Of a DNA stretch of 64,000 nt, positions 8,148-16,577 are shown in pieces (positions within the stretch are counted from its first letter, which is position 1; each line of letters begins with the position of its first letter). The notes under the pieces are model-generated. The model had not been told where the DNA came from. It saw nothing but the letters and a program-made list of their open reading frames with translations, and did not search any database. This DNA is from an uncultured Oscillospiraceae bacterium (GTDB taxonomy: Bacteria; Bacillota; Clostridia; Oscillospirales; Oscillospiraceae). The stretch covers positions 1 to 64,000 of the forward strand of contig CAKTKT010000001.1 of NCBI GenBank assembly GCA_934572325.1, read 5' to 3'. The position numbers and the translations under genes were made by a program.

Positions 8148-8890
8148 ACAATAGAATGGACGACGGCTGTCGCGGCGGCAATGCCGACAAAGCTGTCGAT
8201 ATAAAGATTGTCAAAAATCGATGAGAGATCGAAGAATGTGAGCGAAAAGAGAACAATAACAGCGCGGAACGCCGAAATGAGAATGCGCCTTAGAGCGGAG
8301 CTGCGCACGGAAATCCCAATAGACAAAAACGGCACAAGCAGCGCGGCGACATAGACCTGATAGGCGAAAAGCAGCCGCCATTCGGAAAACCCGTCCGGAA
8401 CGCCGAGAAGCTGGTAGAGGACTTGGAAAAGATACTGAAACAGCGCCATTGCGGGCGGATAGCTCTGAAATAAGCTATGTGCGGCGGGATTTGTGCCAAA
8501 GTCATTTACATAGCACATAGCTTTGACGATGTCCGCCCAGTGGGAAAACTCATCCCATGAGTGCGCCAGCCAACCGGAGCAGAAAAACCCCGCGATAAGG
8601 TACGCGGCGACAAAGAGCACGGCAGCGGGGGTGAAGAGATTCCCCGCCGTCTCGCGCCACGACCCGCGCCGGACGCAGATCCACACGGAAAAGGCGACGG
8701 ATGCCGCGCTCAGCGCGAGCAGCGCATATACGCCAGCGCGCAAAATCCCCGCCGTGCCGAAGAGGAAAAGCAGCGCGCCAATGGACATACAGGTGATGGG
8801 AATGACATATTCATTTTTGAGCCTGAAGCAGGATATGCCTAAGAGACTGAGCCCTTCAATGACGAACAAACCGACAAGCTGAACAAGCAT
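7973..8890 (-). CDS. N-terminal part of a split GT-C-like membrane protein
   Basis: The first 250 codons encode about seven membrane helices with the motif SWDEFSHWADIVK near residue 118 and YPPAMALFQYLFQ near residue 146. An acidic motif in the first loop followed by this type of topology resembles GT-C fold membrane glycosyltransferases, which use lipid-linked sugars; the exact family is not recognised. After W-Q the frame enters a (GA)10 run, leaves the true frame and ends about 50 residues later in low-quality Ser/Arg-rich sequence. With 9 or 12 repeat units the frame joins the following part and gives a protein of about 659 aa (9 units). The ATG at 8890 lies 22 bases after the DUF1846 stop, so they are probably cotranscribed. 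Confidence 0.65.
   Translation of the reverse strand: MLVQLVGLFVIEGLSLLGISCFRLKNEYVIPITCMSIGALLFLFGTAGILRAGVYALLALSAASVAFSVWICVRRGSWRETAGNLFTPAAVLFVAAYLIAGFFCSGWLAHSWDEFSHWADIVKAMCYVNDFGTNPAAHSLFQSYPPAMALFQYLFQVLYQLLGVPDGFSEWRLLFAYQVYVAALLVPFLSIGISVRSSALRRILISAFRAVIVLFSLTFFDLSSIFDNLYIDSFVGIAAATAVVHSIVWQERERERDAFTGIWRYFSHASRSFSRRTSVFCLRSSPLFSTASPISASGAPPRLTV
8121..8141. repeat. (TC)10 dinucleotide microsatellite inside a coding region
   Basis: Ten uninterrupted TC units plus one T lie at 8121-8141, encoding alternating Glu and Arg on the minus strand. Such a tract is prone to slipped-strand mispairing. Reading frames on both sides match a single membrane protein, and a change to 9 or 12 units would fuse them. 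Confidence 0.95.
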
Positions 8891-8912
8891 TATCTACACC
8901 GTCCTTGACTTT

Positions 8913-10397
8913 TTACTTATGATACAGCTTTTTGACCTGATAGCGCGGCTCGCAGGTCATGTTTATGCCGAGCTTTTTGAACTGGTCGAGATCTACATGA
9001 GAGAGGATGACCGTGGAGTGCGCCTCGCAGCCGCGCAGCTTGCCGAGCTGATCGATGGCGTAGCCCGCGATGGGGTTGGTGACGGCGCAGATAGCAAGCG
9101 CTATCAAAAGCTCGTCCGTGTGCAGCCGGGGGTTATGGTTGCCCATATGCTCGACCTTGAGGTGCTGTATGGGCTCTATAATGCTCGGCGGGATGAGCAG
9201 CATCTTCTTGTCTATTCCGGCGAGCGCCTTCAGCGCGTTCATCAGGCACGCGGACGCCGGACCTAAGAGGGAGGAGGTCTTGCCGGTGATTATCCTGCCG
9301 CACGGCAGCTCAATGGACACGGCGGGCGCGCTCGTCTCCTCCGCGCGCGCGAGCGCCGCCGCGACGACGGGGCGGTCGTCCGGCGATATTCCGGCGGTGC
9401 TCATCAAAAGCTCGATGCGCCGTGCCTCGCCCGGCTCGGACAGCCCCTGATGCGCAGCGCACGCCGCGGCATAGTACCGGCGGATGATCTCCTGCTTTGC
9501 CGCGGCGCAGCATACCGCATCGTCGGAAATGCAGTACCCTATCATGTTCACGCCCATGTCCGTGGGGCTTTTATACGGGCTTTCGCCGTACATACGCCTG
9601 AACATCGCCTCGAGCACGGGGAAGATCTCCACGTCGCGGTTGTAGTTGACCGTGGTCTGCCCGTAGGCTTCGAGGTGGAAGGGGTCTATCATGTTCACGT
9701 CGTCCAGATCGGCGGTCGCCGCCTCGTAGGCGAGGTTGACCGGATGCTTCAGGGGGAGATTCCACACGGGGAAGGTCTCAAACTTGGCGTAGCCCGCGTT
9801 CACGCCGCGCCGGTGCTCATGGTAGAGCTGGCTGAGGCAGGTCGCCATCTTGCCGCTGCCGGGTCCCGGGGCGGTGACGACGACGAGACTGCGCGAGGTC
9901 TCGATATAATCATTTCTGCCGAAGCCCTCGTCCGAGACGATGAGGGAGACGTTATGGGGATAATCGGGGATTATGTAATGGCGGTAGACGCGGACGCCGA
10001 GACTCTCCAGCCGCTTCTGGAACTGCTCCGCCACTGTCTGACCGCGAAAATGCGTTATCACGACACTGCCGAAATAAAGCCCTATGCCGCGGAATGCGTC
10101 GATAAGGCGCAGGGTGTCGTCGTCATAGGTGATGCCGAGGTCTCCGCGGTGCTTGCTGCGCTCTATATCGTCGGCGGAGATGGCGATGACGATCTCCGCC
10201 ACGTCGCGCATTTCGAGGAGCATACGTACCTTGCTGTCGGGGTGGAAGCCCGGCAGCACGCGCGAGGCGTGGTAATCGTCAAAGAGCTTGCCGCCGAACT
10301 CAAGATACAGCTTGCCGCCGAATTTCGAGATCCTGTCGCGGATATTCTGCGATTGCAGCTTCACATACCTGTCGTTGTCAAAGCCGAGAGCACTCAT
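8913..10397 (-). CDS. DUF1846 family protein
   Basis: The product (494 aa) belongs to the DUF1846 family, cytosolic proteins common in Firmicutes and conserved over their full length, with no established biochemical role. The N-terminus [19 protein letters not shown] followed by [25 protein letters not shown] is diagnostic. The motif [18 protein letters not shown] near residue 178 looks like a nucleotide-binding loop. I chose the ATG at 10397 because homologues start right before the GFDN motif and the resulting length fits; further in-frame codons up to 10496 would add an atypical Cys/Lys-rich extension. The gene is divergent from secA and is followed by the split membrane protein gene. Confidence 0.9.
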   Translation of the reverse strand: MSALGFDNDRYVKLQSQNIRDRISKFGGKLYLEFGGKLFDDYHASRVLPGFHPDSKVRMLLEMRDVAEIVIAISADDIERSKHRGDLGITYDDDTLRLIDAFRGIGLYFGSVVITHFRGQTVAEQFQKRLESLGVRVYRHYIIPDYPHNVSLIVSDEGFGRNDYIETSRSLVVVTAPGPGSGKMATCLSQLYHEHRRGVNAGYAKFETFPVWNLPLKHPVNLAYEAATADLDDVNMIDPFHLEAYGQTTVNYNRDVEIFPVLEAMFRRMYGESPYKSPTDMGVNMIGYCISDDAVCCAAAKQEIIRRYYAAACAAHQGLSEPGEARRIELLMSTAGISPDDRPVVAAALARAEETSAPAVSIELPCGRIITGKTSSLLGPASACLMNALKALAGIDKKMLLIPPSIIEPIQHLKVEHMGNHNPRLHTDELLIALAICAVTNPIAGYAIDQLGKLRGCEAHSTVILSHVDLDQFKKLGINMTCEPRYQVKKLYHK

Positions 10398-10502
10398 AAA
10401 ATCCCAACTCTCCCCCATTTTATTCTGTATTTTACGAGAACACATTTTATCACACGCAAGACGCGAACACAACAAAATTATACTTTTTTTATTCATAAAC
10501 TT

Positions 10503-10512
10503 GTGCTACAAT
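10503..10512 (+). promoter_or_regulatory. extended -10 promoter of secA
   Basis: TGTGCTACAAT includes an extended -10 element (TGC followed by TACAAT at 10507-10512). The -35 region at 10484 is only T-rich. The start would be near 10519, 42 bases before the secA ATG. Confidence 0.5.
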
Positions 10513-10560
10513 ATTACCTTGTACAGCTATCATCAATTACATCCACGAAAGGTCAATATC

Positions 10561-13332
10561 ATGGGATTATTCGATAAATTATTCGGCAGCTACTCCGACA
10601 GGGAGCTGAAAAGGCTCTACCCGATAGCGGACGCCATAGAGAAGCTGGACGGCGAGTACGCCGCGCTGACGGATGCGCAGCTTCGCGCCAAGACAGACGA
10701 GTTCAAGGCGCGTCTTGCCGACGGCGAGACGACGGACGACATACTGCCCGAGGCGTTCGCCGCCGTGCGCGAGGCGGCGTGGCGCGTGTTGGGGATGAAG
10801 CCGTTTCGGGTGCAGCTCATCGGCGGCATAGTGCTGCATCAGGGGCGCATCGCCGAGATGAAGACCGGCGAGGGCAAGACCCTTGTCGCCGTGCTGCCCG
10901 CGTACCTCAACGCGCTCACGGGAGAGGGCGTGCATATCGTCACGGTCAACGACTACCTTGCCAAGCGCGACAGCGAGTGGATGGGCAAGGTGCACCGCTT
11001 CATGGGGCTTTCCGTGGGGCTCATCGTGCACGATCTCACGCCCGACGAGCGCCGCGCGGCATATAACTGCGACATCACCTACGGCACGAATAACGAGATG
11101 GGCTTCGACTACCTGCGCGACAATATGGCGCTCTATAAGGAGCAGATGGTGCAGCGCGGGCACGCCTTTGCCATCGTGGACGAGGTGGACTCCATCCTCA
11201 TCGACGAGGCGAGAACGCCGCTCATCATCTCTGGACAGGGCGATGAGAGCACCGACCTCTACCGCCGGGCGGACGACTTTGTGCGCCGTCTGAAAAGGGT
11301 GGTATACGCCACGGTGGACGAGAAGGAGGAGGAGAGCGAGGATCTCGACGCAGACTACGTCGTGGACGAGAAGGCAAAGACCGCCACGCTCACCGCGCGC
11401 GGCGTCGCCAAGGCGGAGCAGGCGTTCGGACTTCAAAACCTCGCCGACATCGAAAACGCCACGCTTGCCCACCACATAAACCAGGCGCTCAAGGCGCACG
11501 GCGTCATGAAGCGCGACATCGACTATATCGTCAAGGACGGCGAGATAATCATCGTGGACGAGTTCACGGGGCGTCTGATGCTCGGGCGGCGCTACTCCGA
11601 GGGGCTGCACCAGGCGATAGAGGCGAAGGAGCACGTGGACGTGCAGAAGGAGAACAAGACCCTCGCCACCATCACGTTTCAAAATTACTTCCGCCTCTAC
11701 GGCAAGCTCTCCGGCATGACGGGCACCGCCGTCACCGAGAGCGAGGAGTTCGAGGCGATATACAAGCTGGACATAATCGAGATACCCACGAATAAGCCCG
11801 TCATCCGCATAGACGACCCCGACGTCGTATACAAAAACGAGGCGGGCAAAAACCGCGCCATCATAGAGCAGATCGCCGCCTGCCACGAGAAGGGGCAGCC
11901 GGTGCTCGTGGGCACGGTGTCGATAGAAAAGAGCGAGTATATATCCTCGCTCCTCAAGCGGCGCGGCATACCGCACACGGTGCTCAACGCGAAGTACCAT
12001 GAAAAGGAGGCGGAGATCGTCGCGCAGGCGGGCAAGCTGGGCGCGGTGACGATTGCGACGAACATGGCCGGGCGCGGCACGGACATCGTCCTCGGCGGCA
12101 ATGCGGAGTTTCTTGCCAAGACCGACCTGCGAAAAGCCGGATTTGACGACGCCGTCATTGCCGAGGCGACCGGCTACGCCGACACGGACGACGAGGACAT
12201 TCTCCGCGCGCGTGAGATGTTTGCCGACAGGCTCGCCGCGCACAGGGCGGTCACGGGCGAGGAGGCGGAAAGGGTCAAGGCGGCAGGGGGGCTTTTCATC
12301 CTCGGCACGGAGCGGCACGAATCCCGCCGCATCGACAACCAGCTTCGCGGACGCGCCGGACGACAGGGCGACCCCGGCGAGAGCCGCTTCTTCCTCGCCA
12401 TGACGGACGACATCATGCGCCTTTTCGGCTCGGAGCGCATCATGAGTATGATGGAGGCGCTCAACGTCGATGAGGACACCCCGCTCGACCACAAGATGCT
12501 CTCCAGCGCGATAGAGCAGGCGCAGAAGACCGTCGAGAGCCGCAACTTCCAGACCCGCAAGAGCGTGCTGGAATACGACGACGTTATGAACAAGCAGCGC
12601 AACATCATCTACGGCGAGCGGCGCAAGGTGCTCGACGGGGAGGATATACACGAGCAGATAATGGGCATGGTCAGGGAGTTTGTACAGTCCACCGTGCTCG
12701 ACGGGCTCGGCGGCGCGGCGGCGGAGAGCCAGCAGCAGCTTGACAGCGCCCTGCAGCCGTTTGAAAAGCTCTTCATGCCGCGAGGAGCTGTGAGGATAGA
12801 GGACTTTGGCGGCTTTGCAAAGCCGGAGAGCGTCACCGAGCGCGTGCAGGAGCTGGCGGAGAAGGTCTACGCCCTGCGCGAGAAGGCGTTCGGTCAGGGA
12901 ATGAACGGCGCGCCGCTCATGCGCGAGATAGAGCGGGTGATAATGCTGCGCGTCGTGGACGAATACTGGATGGATCACATCGACGCGATGAGCGAGCTCA
13001 AGCGCGGGATAGGTCTGCGCGGGTACGGCTCGGTAAAGCCCATCGACGCTTATAAGCAGGAGGGCTACGAGATGTTCGAGGGCATGGTGCACGGCATCCG
13101 CGAGGAGACGGTGCGCCGACTCTACACCGTGCAGATACGCACGGCGCAGCCCGTGGAGCGCAGGGCGGTGGCGAAAAACGCCTCCGCAAACGTCGGCGGC
13201 GAGCCGGTGAAGAAAAAGCCGGTCAAAAAAGCGCCGAAGCCCGGACGCAACGATCCCTGCCCCTGCGGAAAGATGAAGCCCGACGGCAGCAGACGGCTGA
13301 AATACAAGGAATGCTGCGGGCGCAACGAGTAA
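10561..13332 (+). CDS. secA: preprotein translocase ATPase SecA
   Basis: SecA (923 aa) is the ATP-driven motor that pushes preproteins through SecYEG at the membrane. The N-terminus [18 protein letters not shown] is canonical, Walker A MKTGEGKT is near residue 100, the DEAD-like motif [20 protein letters not shown] near 206, and the second motor domain carries [14 protein letters not shown] near 500 and [11 protein letters not shown] near 597. The C-terminus has a zinc-binding tail with CPCG and CC, joined by a longer than usual spacer. The ATG at 10561 is preceded by AAAGG at 8 bases. Its length is slightly above the Bacillus protein, as in other clostridia. Confidence 0.97.
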   Translation: MGLFDKLFGSYSDRELKRLYPIADAIEKLDGEYAALTDAQLRAKTDEFKARLADGETTDDILPEAFAAVREAAWRVLGMKPFRVQLIGGIVLHQGRIAEMKTGEGKTLVAVLPAYLNALTGEGVHIVTVNDYLAKRDSEWMGKVHRFMGLSVGLIVHDLTPDERRAAYNCDITYGTNNEMGFDYLRDNMALYKEQMVQRGHAFAIVDEVDSILIDEARTPLIISGQGDESTDLYRRADDFVRRLKRVVYATVDEKEEESEDLDADYVVDEKAKTATLTARGVAKAEQAFGLQNLADIENATLAHHINQALKAHGVMKRDIDYIVKDGEIIIVDEFTGRLMLGRRYSEGLHQAIEAKEHVDVQKENKTLATITFQNYFRLYGKLSGMTGTAVTESEEFEAIYKLDIIEIPTNKPVIRIDDPDVVYKNEAGKNRAIIEQIAACHEKGQPVLVGTVSIEKSEYISSLLKRRGIPHTVLNAKYHEKEAEIVAQAGKLGAVTIATNMAGRGTDIVLGGNAEFLAKTDLRKAGFDDAVIAEATGYADTDDEDILRAREMFADRLAAHRAVTGEEAERVKAAGGLFILGTERHESRRIDNQLRGRAGRQGDPGESRFFLAMTDDIMRLFGSERIMSMMEALNVDEDTPLDHKMLSSAIEQAQKTVESRNFQTRKSVLEYDDVMNKQRNIIYGERRKVLDGEDIHEQIMGMVREFVQSTVLDGLGGAAAESQQQLDSALQPFEKLFMPRGAVRIEDFGGFAKPESVTERVQELAEKVYALREKAFGQGMNGAPLMREIERVIMLRVVDEYWMDHIDAMSELKRGIGLRGYGSVKPIDAYKQEGYEMFEGMVHGIREETVRRLYTVQIRTAQPVERRAVAKNASANVGGEPVKKKPVKKAPKPGRNDPCPCGKMKPDGSRRLKYKECCGRNE

Positions 13333-13349
13333 ACGACTAAGGAAAAGCT

Positions 13350-14153
13350 ATGGCATTTATCGAAGAAAACGAAAACGGTCTTGTATATATGAGATCCACG
13401 CTCATCGCCGCGCGCCATGCGTTCACCACGCGCTATGGCGGCGTGAGCAAGGGGGACTTTGCCAGTCTCAACCTCGGCTCGGGCAGGGGCGATCCGCAGA
13501 CGAACGTGGAGGAGAATTTCCGCCGCGTCGCCGCCTTGATGGGCGCGGGCAAAAACGACTGCGTCGTGACGCGGCAGGTGCACGGCAGCGAGGTGCGCGT
13601 CGCATCAAGCGCCGACAGGCACGTGCTCGGCACGCGCACGCCGTATGACGCGGACGGGCTTGTCACGGCGGAGCGCGGCGTGCCGATAATGTGCTTTGTC
13701 GCCGACTGCGTTCCGGCGCTGCTGTGCGATGCGGAGCACGGGGTGATAGCGGCGGTGCACTGCGGCTGGCGCAGCTCCGTTATGGACATACTCGGCGTGA
13801 CGGTTGAAAAAATGTGCGCTCTGGGCGCAAAGAAAGAGAGTGTCCGCGCGGCGATGGGCGCGGCGATAGGGCGCTGCTGCTTCGAGACGGACGGCGATGT
13901 GCCCGCCGCGATAGAAAAATATCTCTCCGGCGACACGGCGGGGCTCTTCGACCGGCGCGGAGACGGGAAATACCTCGTGGATCTGCGCGCGGCGAACGCC
14001 CGCCGGCTAGTGCAGCTTGGCATACCGGAGGAGAACATCGACGTGTCGGCGGAGTGCACGATGTGCAGCCATGACAAATACTGGTCACACCGGTATACGC
14101 AGAGACACGCCCAAAAGCGCGGCACTATCGCCGCGGCGATAGTGCTGGAATGA
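13350..14153 (+). CDS. pgeF: purine nucleoside phosphorylase of the YfiH/LACC1 (polyphenol oxidase) family
   Basis: This is a 267-aa member of the YfiH/YlmD/PgeF family. Members are multifunctional purine nucleoside enzymes (phosphorylase and adenosine deaminase activity, as shown for the LACC1 relatives), and were earlier called polyphenol oxidases or laccase-domain proteins. The conserved metal and substrate residues are visible in RQVHGSEV near residue 73, FVADCVPALL near 118 and AVHCGWRSS near 135, plus CCFETDGDV near 173. The gene begins 17 bases after secA and is likely cotranscribed with it. The family assignment is firm; the natural substrate in this organism is open. Confidence 0.9.
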   Translation: MAFIEENENGLVYMRSTLIAARHAFTTRYGGVSKGDFASLNLGSGRGDPQTNVEENFRRVAALMGAGKNDCVVTRQVHGSEVRVASSADRHVLGTRTPYDADGLVTAERGVPIMCFVADCVPALLCDAEHGVIAAVHCGWRSSVMDILGVTVEKMCALGAKKESVRAAMGAAIGRCCFETDGDVPAAIEKYLSGDTAGLFDRRGDGKYLVDLRAANARRLVQLGIPEENIDVSAECTMCSHDKYWSHRYTQRHAQKRGTIAAAIVLE

Positions 14154-14155
14154 GC

Positions 14156-14165
14156 GGGGGGGGGG
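14156..14165 (+). repeat. G10 homopolymer covering a ribosome binding site
   Basis: Ten consecutive G lie between the pgeF stop and the following ATG at 14172 and probably serve as its ribosome binding site (spacing 6 bases). Length changes in such a tract could alter translation of the lipoprotein gene. Confidence 0.8.
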
Positions 14166-14171
14166 AAGCGA

Positions 14172-15842
14172 ATGACAGGCAAGCTGAAGAAAACACTGTG
14201 CGCCCTGTGCGCGCTGGCGCTGCTTTTCGGCTGCACCGCGTGCAGCGAATCGGGCGCGGCGCTGACCTATGACACCATCCCGACCTCCTCCGGCGGCAAG
14301 GATGTGGAGCGCTCCGCGGCGGAGGACGACGTGTTCTCCCTCAACTCAAACTCCAAGCGCAGCTTCAACCCCATGATCGCCACGAACCGCTCCAACCAGC
14401 TCATCTGCGCGCTGGTGTACGAGAACATGGTCGAGATAGACAACGACTTCAACATCATCAAAAACCTCATTATCGACTGGTCGTCGAACGAGGACTATAC
14501 ATACTGGACGTTCACCGTCGATCAGGGGCACACCTTCCACGACGGCACGCCGGTCACGGCAAAGGATCTGCGCTACTCGCTCGACCGCGCCGTCACCGCC
14601 GACCGCTTCAAGGGGCGCTTTGCGAGCTATCAGGGCGCATCCTATGACGAGTACACGCTCTATGTCTCCCTCGGCATCGGCGACTCGCAGCTTCCGAAGC
14701 TGCTGAACATTCCGGTGGTGCAGTACGGCACGTATGGCGACGATTACCCCATGGGCAGCGGGCCGTATATGTACAGCGAGGATCACACCCGACTTCTCGC
14801 GTATGAGGGGTACATCGGCTATCCCATCGAGGTGACAGCGGAGGACGACGGCGGCAGCGACGACGCGCTCGGCGTGCAGGTGACGCATAAGGAGGACATT
14901 ACGCATCCGCTCGACGTTATCTACATAAAGGAATACACTGACGCGCAGAGCGCTCTGGACGCATTCGAGTCCTCGCTCATCGACGTCGTCATCAACGACC
15001 CCTCAAGCTACACCAACCTCGGCTATGCAAGCACCAACGAGATACACACCTACGCCACGACGAATATGCACTATGTCGTCGTCAACGAGGCGGGCGCGCT
15101 CGGCAGATACAGCAACTTCCGCTACGCGCTCAACTTCGCGTTCGACAGGGAGAACCTCGTGACGCTGCTGCACGGCAACGGCGTCGCCTCGCCCGTGGCG
15201 ATGTACCCCACCTGCGATATTTACCCCACCGAGCTTGCAAACTCGCTCGGCTACGATCTGGCGACCTGCCTTGCCGTTCTGGACAACGCGGGCGTGAAGG
15301 ACTATGACGAGGACGGGCGGCTGGAGTATATGTCCGGCTCGCCGCAGAAGGTCGAGCTGAATTTCGTTGTCTGCTCCGACAGCTCCGCCAAGACCGGCGT
15401 TGTGCGCCGCTTTGCGGAGGATATGGACTCTATCGGCATCACGGTCAACGTGTCCGAGATGAGCTGGGACGATTATATGACGGCGATAGAGGAGGGCAAC
15501 TACGACCTCTACTACGGCGAGATACGCCTGCGCAACGACTTTGACCTTACGGAGCTTATGCAGGTGCGCTCCAAGGACAACGAGAAAAGCAACCTCAACT
15601 ATTCAAACTCCACCGACATCAGCTATGAGCAGTACATAAAGGCGTACCTCGCCGCGACCGATATGGAGCGCGCCGCAGCGTATCAGCAGCTTGCGGAGCT
15701 TGTCAGCCTCAACGCCATGCTCATCCCCATCGGCTTTGAAAAGCAGCAGATAATCTGCCACCGCGGCGTCGTCAAGGGCATAGATGCGAACTTCGGCAAC
15801 CCGCTGTACAACTTCGTCAACTGGGAGTTTGTAGAGGACTGA
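14172..15842 (+). CDS. ABC transporter substrate-binding lipoprotein, family 5 (peptide/nickel type)
   Basis: The protein (556 aa) has a lipoprotein signal peptide with Cys residues at LFGCTAC near residue 18, then a family 5 solute-binding fold typical of peptide, opine and nickel transporters. Family features are RSFNPMIATNRSNQLICALVYENMVE near residue 55, the WTFTVDQGHTFHDGTPVTAKDLRYSLDRAV block near 112 and FAFDRENLVTLLHGNGV near 320. It is membrane anchored and would deliver a ligand to an ABC importer. No permease or ATPase genes are adjacent, so it is an orphan binding protein or works with a remote transporter. Translation starts after a G10 tract, which is unusual. Confidence 0.88.
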   Translation: MTGKLKKTLCALCALALLFGCTACSESGAALTYDTIPTSSGGKDVERSAAEDDVFSLNSNSKRSFNPMIATNRSNQLICALVYENMVEIDNDFNIIKNLIIDWSSNEDYTYWTFTVDQGHTFHDGTPVTAKDLRYSLDRAVTADRFKGRFASYQGASYDEYTLYVSLGIGDSQLPKLLNIPVVQYGTYGDDYPMGSGPYMYSEDHTRLLAYEGYIGYPIEVTAEDDGGSDDALGVQVTHKEDITHPLDVIYIKEYTDAQSALDAFESSLIDVVINDPSSYTNLGYASTNEIHTYATTNMHYVVVNEAGALGRYSNFRYALNFAFDRENLVTLLHGNGVASPVAMYPTCDIYPTELANSLGYDLATCLAVLDNAGVKDYDEDGRLEYMSGSPQKVELNFVVCSDSSAKTGVVRRFAEDMDSIGITVNVSEMSWDDYMTAIEEGNYDLYYGEIRLRNDFDLTELMQVRSKDNEKSNLNYSNSTDISYEQYIKAYLAATDMERAAAYQQLAELVSLNAMLIPIGFEKQQIICHRGVVKGIDANFGNPLYNFVNWEFVED

Positions 15843-15898
15843 CATTATTTGAAGCCACGTGTTTTGAAAATAAAATAAATGAAAGGGAGGTCATCACT

Positions 15899-16279
15899 AT
15901 GACTGACAGAGAGCTTGTGTCCATGGCAAAGAAGGCGTCGCTGAACGCCTATGTTCCATATTCGCGCTTTTCCGTCGGCGCGGCGCTGGAGTGCGACGAC
16001 GGAACGGTGTTCACCGGGTGCAACGTGGAAAACGCCGCCCTCGGCAGCACCATCTGCGCCGAGCGCACCGCCTGCGTCAAGGCGGTCAGCGAGGGGCATC
16101 GCAGCTTCCGCCGCATCGCCATCTATGCCGACAGCGAAAACTGGCCCACCCCGTGCGGCGCGTGCCGGCAGTTTCTTGCCGAATTTTCGCCGGAGCTGGA
16201 GGTGCTATGCGCCAAGGCTGGCGAGCGCTATGTCAGCTACAAGCTCTCGCAGCTTCTGCCGTATATGTTCAACTACTGA
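15899..16279 (+). CDS. cdd: cytidine deaminase
   Basis: Cdd (126 aa) hydrolyses cytidine and deoxycytidine to uridine and deoxyuridine in pyrimidine salvage. The zinc and catalytic motif CAERTA has Cys53 and Glu55, and the second motif PCGAC has Cys86 and Cys89. The N-terminal substrate motif NAYVPYSRFSVGAALE is typical of the tetrameric form, and the length fits that class. GGGAGG precedes the ATG by 9 bases. Its stop is followed after one base by the ATG of a LysR-type HTH gene, so the genes are probably an operon. Confidence 0.96.
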   Translation: MTDRELVSMAKKASLNAYVPYSRFSVGAALECDDGTVFTGCNVENAALGSTICAERTACVKAVSEGHRSFRRIAIYADSENWPTPCGACRQFLAEFSPELEVLCAKAGERYVSYKLSQLLPYMFNY

Positions 16280-16280
16280 T

Positions 16281-16577
16281 ATGGAGCTTGGTGAGCTTGC
16301 CATATTCGTCGCCGTCGCGCGCCGGAAAAGCTACAGCGCGGCGGCGAGGGAGAAGTACATCAGCCACTCCACGGTCAGCCGCGCAGTGTCGTCGCTCGAA
16401 CGGGAGCTTGGCGTGCCGCTCGTGGTGCGCCATAACCGCGTGGAGGAGCTGACGCCGGCGGGCAGGGTGCTGCTGGAGGAAGCGCAGGCGCTTCTCGCGG
16501 CGGAGCGGGAGGCAGCCGAGCGCGTCCGCGCCGCTGCAAGGGCGGCGGAGGTCAGAGAAGAGGTAGAGAGAGCTTGA
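16281..16577 (+). CDS. stand-alone LysR-type helix-turn-helix protein
   Basis: The product is only 98 aa and consists of a LysR-type winged helix-turn-helix (ELGELAIFVAVARRKSYSAAAREKYISHSTVSRAVSSLERELGVPLVVR) followed by a short Ala/Glu-rich helix. The effector domain of LysR regulators, about 200 residues, is absent. The frame is open from an ATG one base after cdd to a TGA that overlaps the TTG start of the TIR gene. It may be a real small DNA-binding protein or a remnant. The tight coupling to the TIR gene argues for a functional link. Confidence 0.75.
   Translation: MELGELAIFVAVARRKSYSAAAREKYISHSTVSRAVSSLERELGVPLVVRHNRVEELTPAGRVLLEEAQALLAAEREAAERVRAAARAAEVREEVERA

Noticed and set aside
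10579..13092. Open frame of 837 codons on the minus strand
   Set aside because: It lies wholly antisense to secA and has the composition of a shadow frame; no ribosome binding site or motif was seen.
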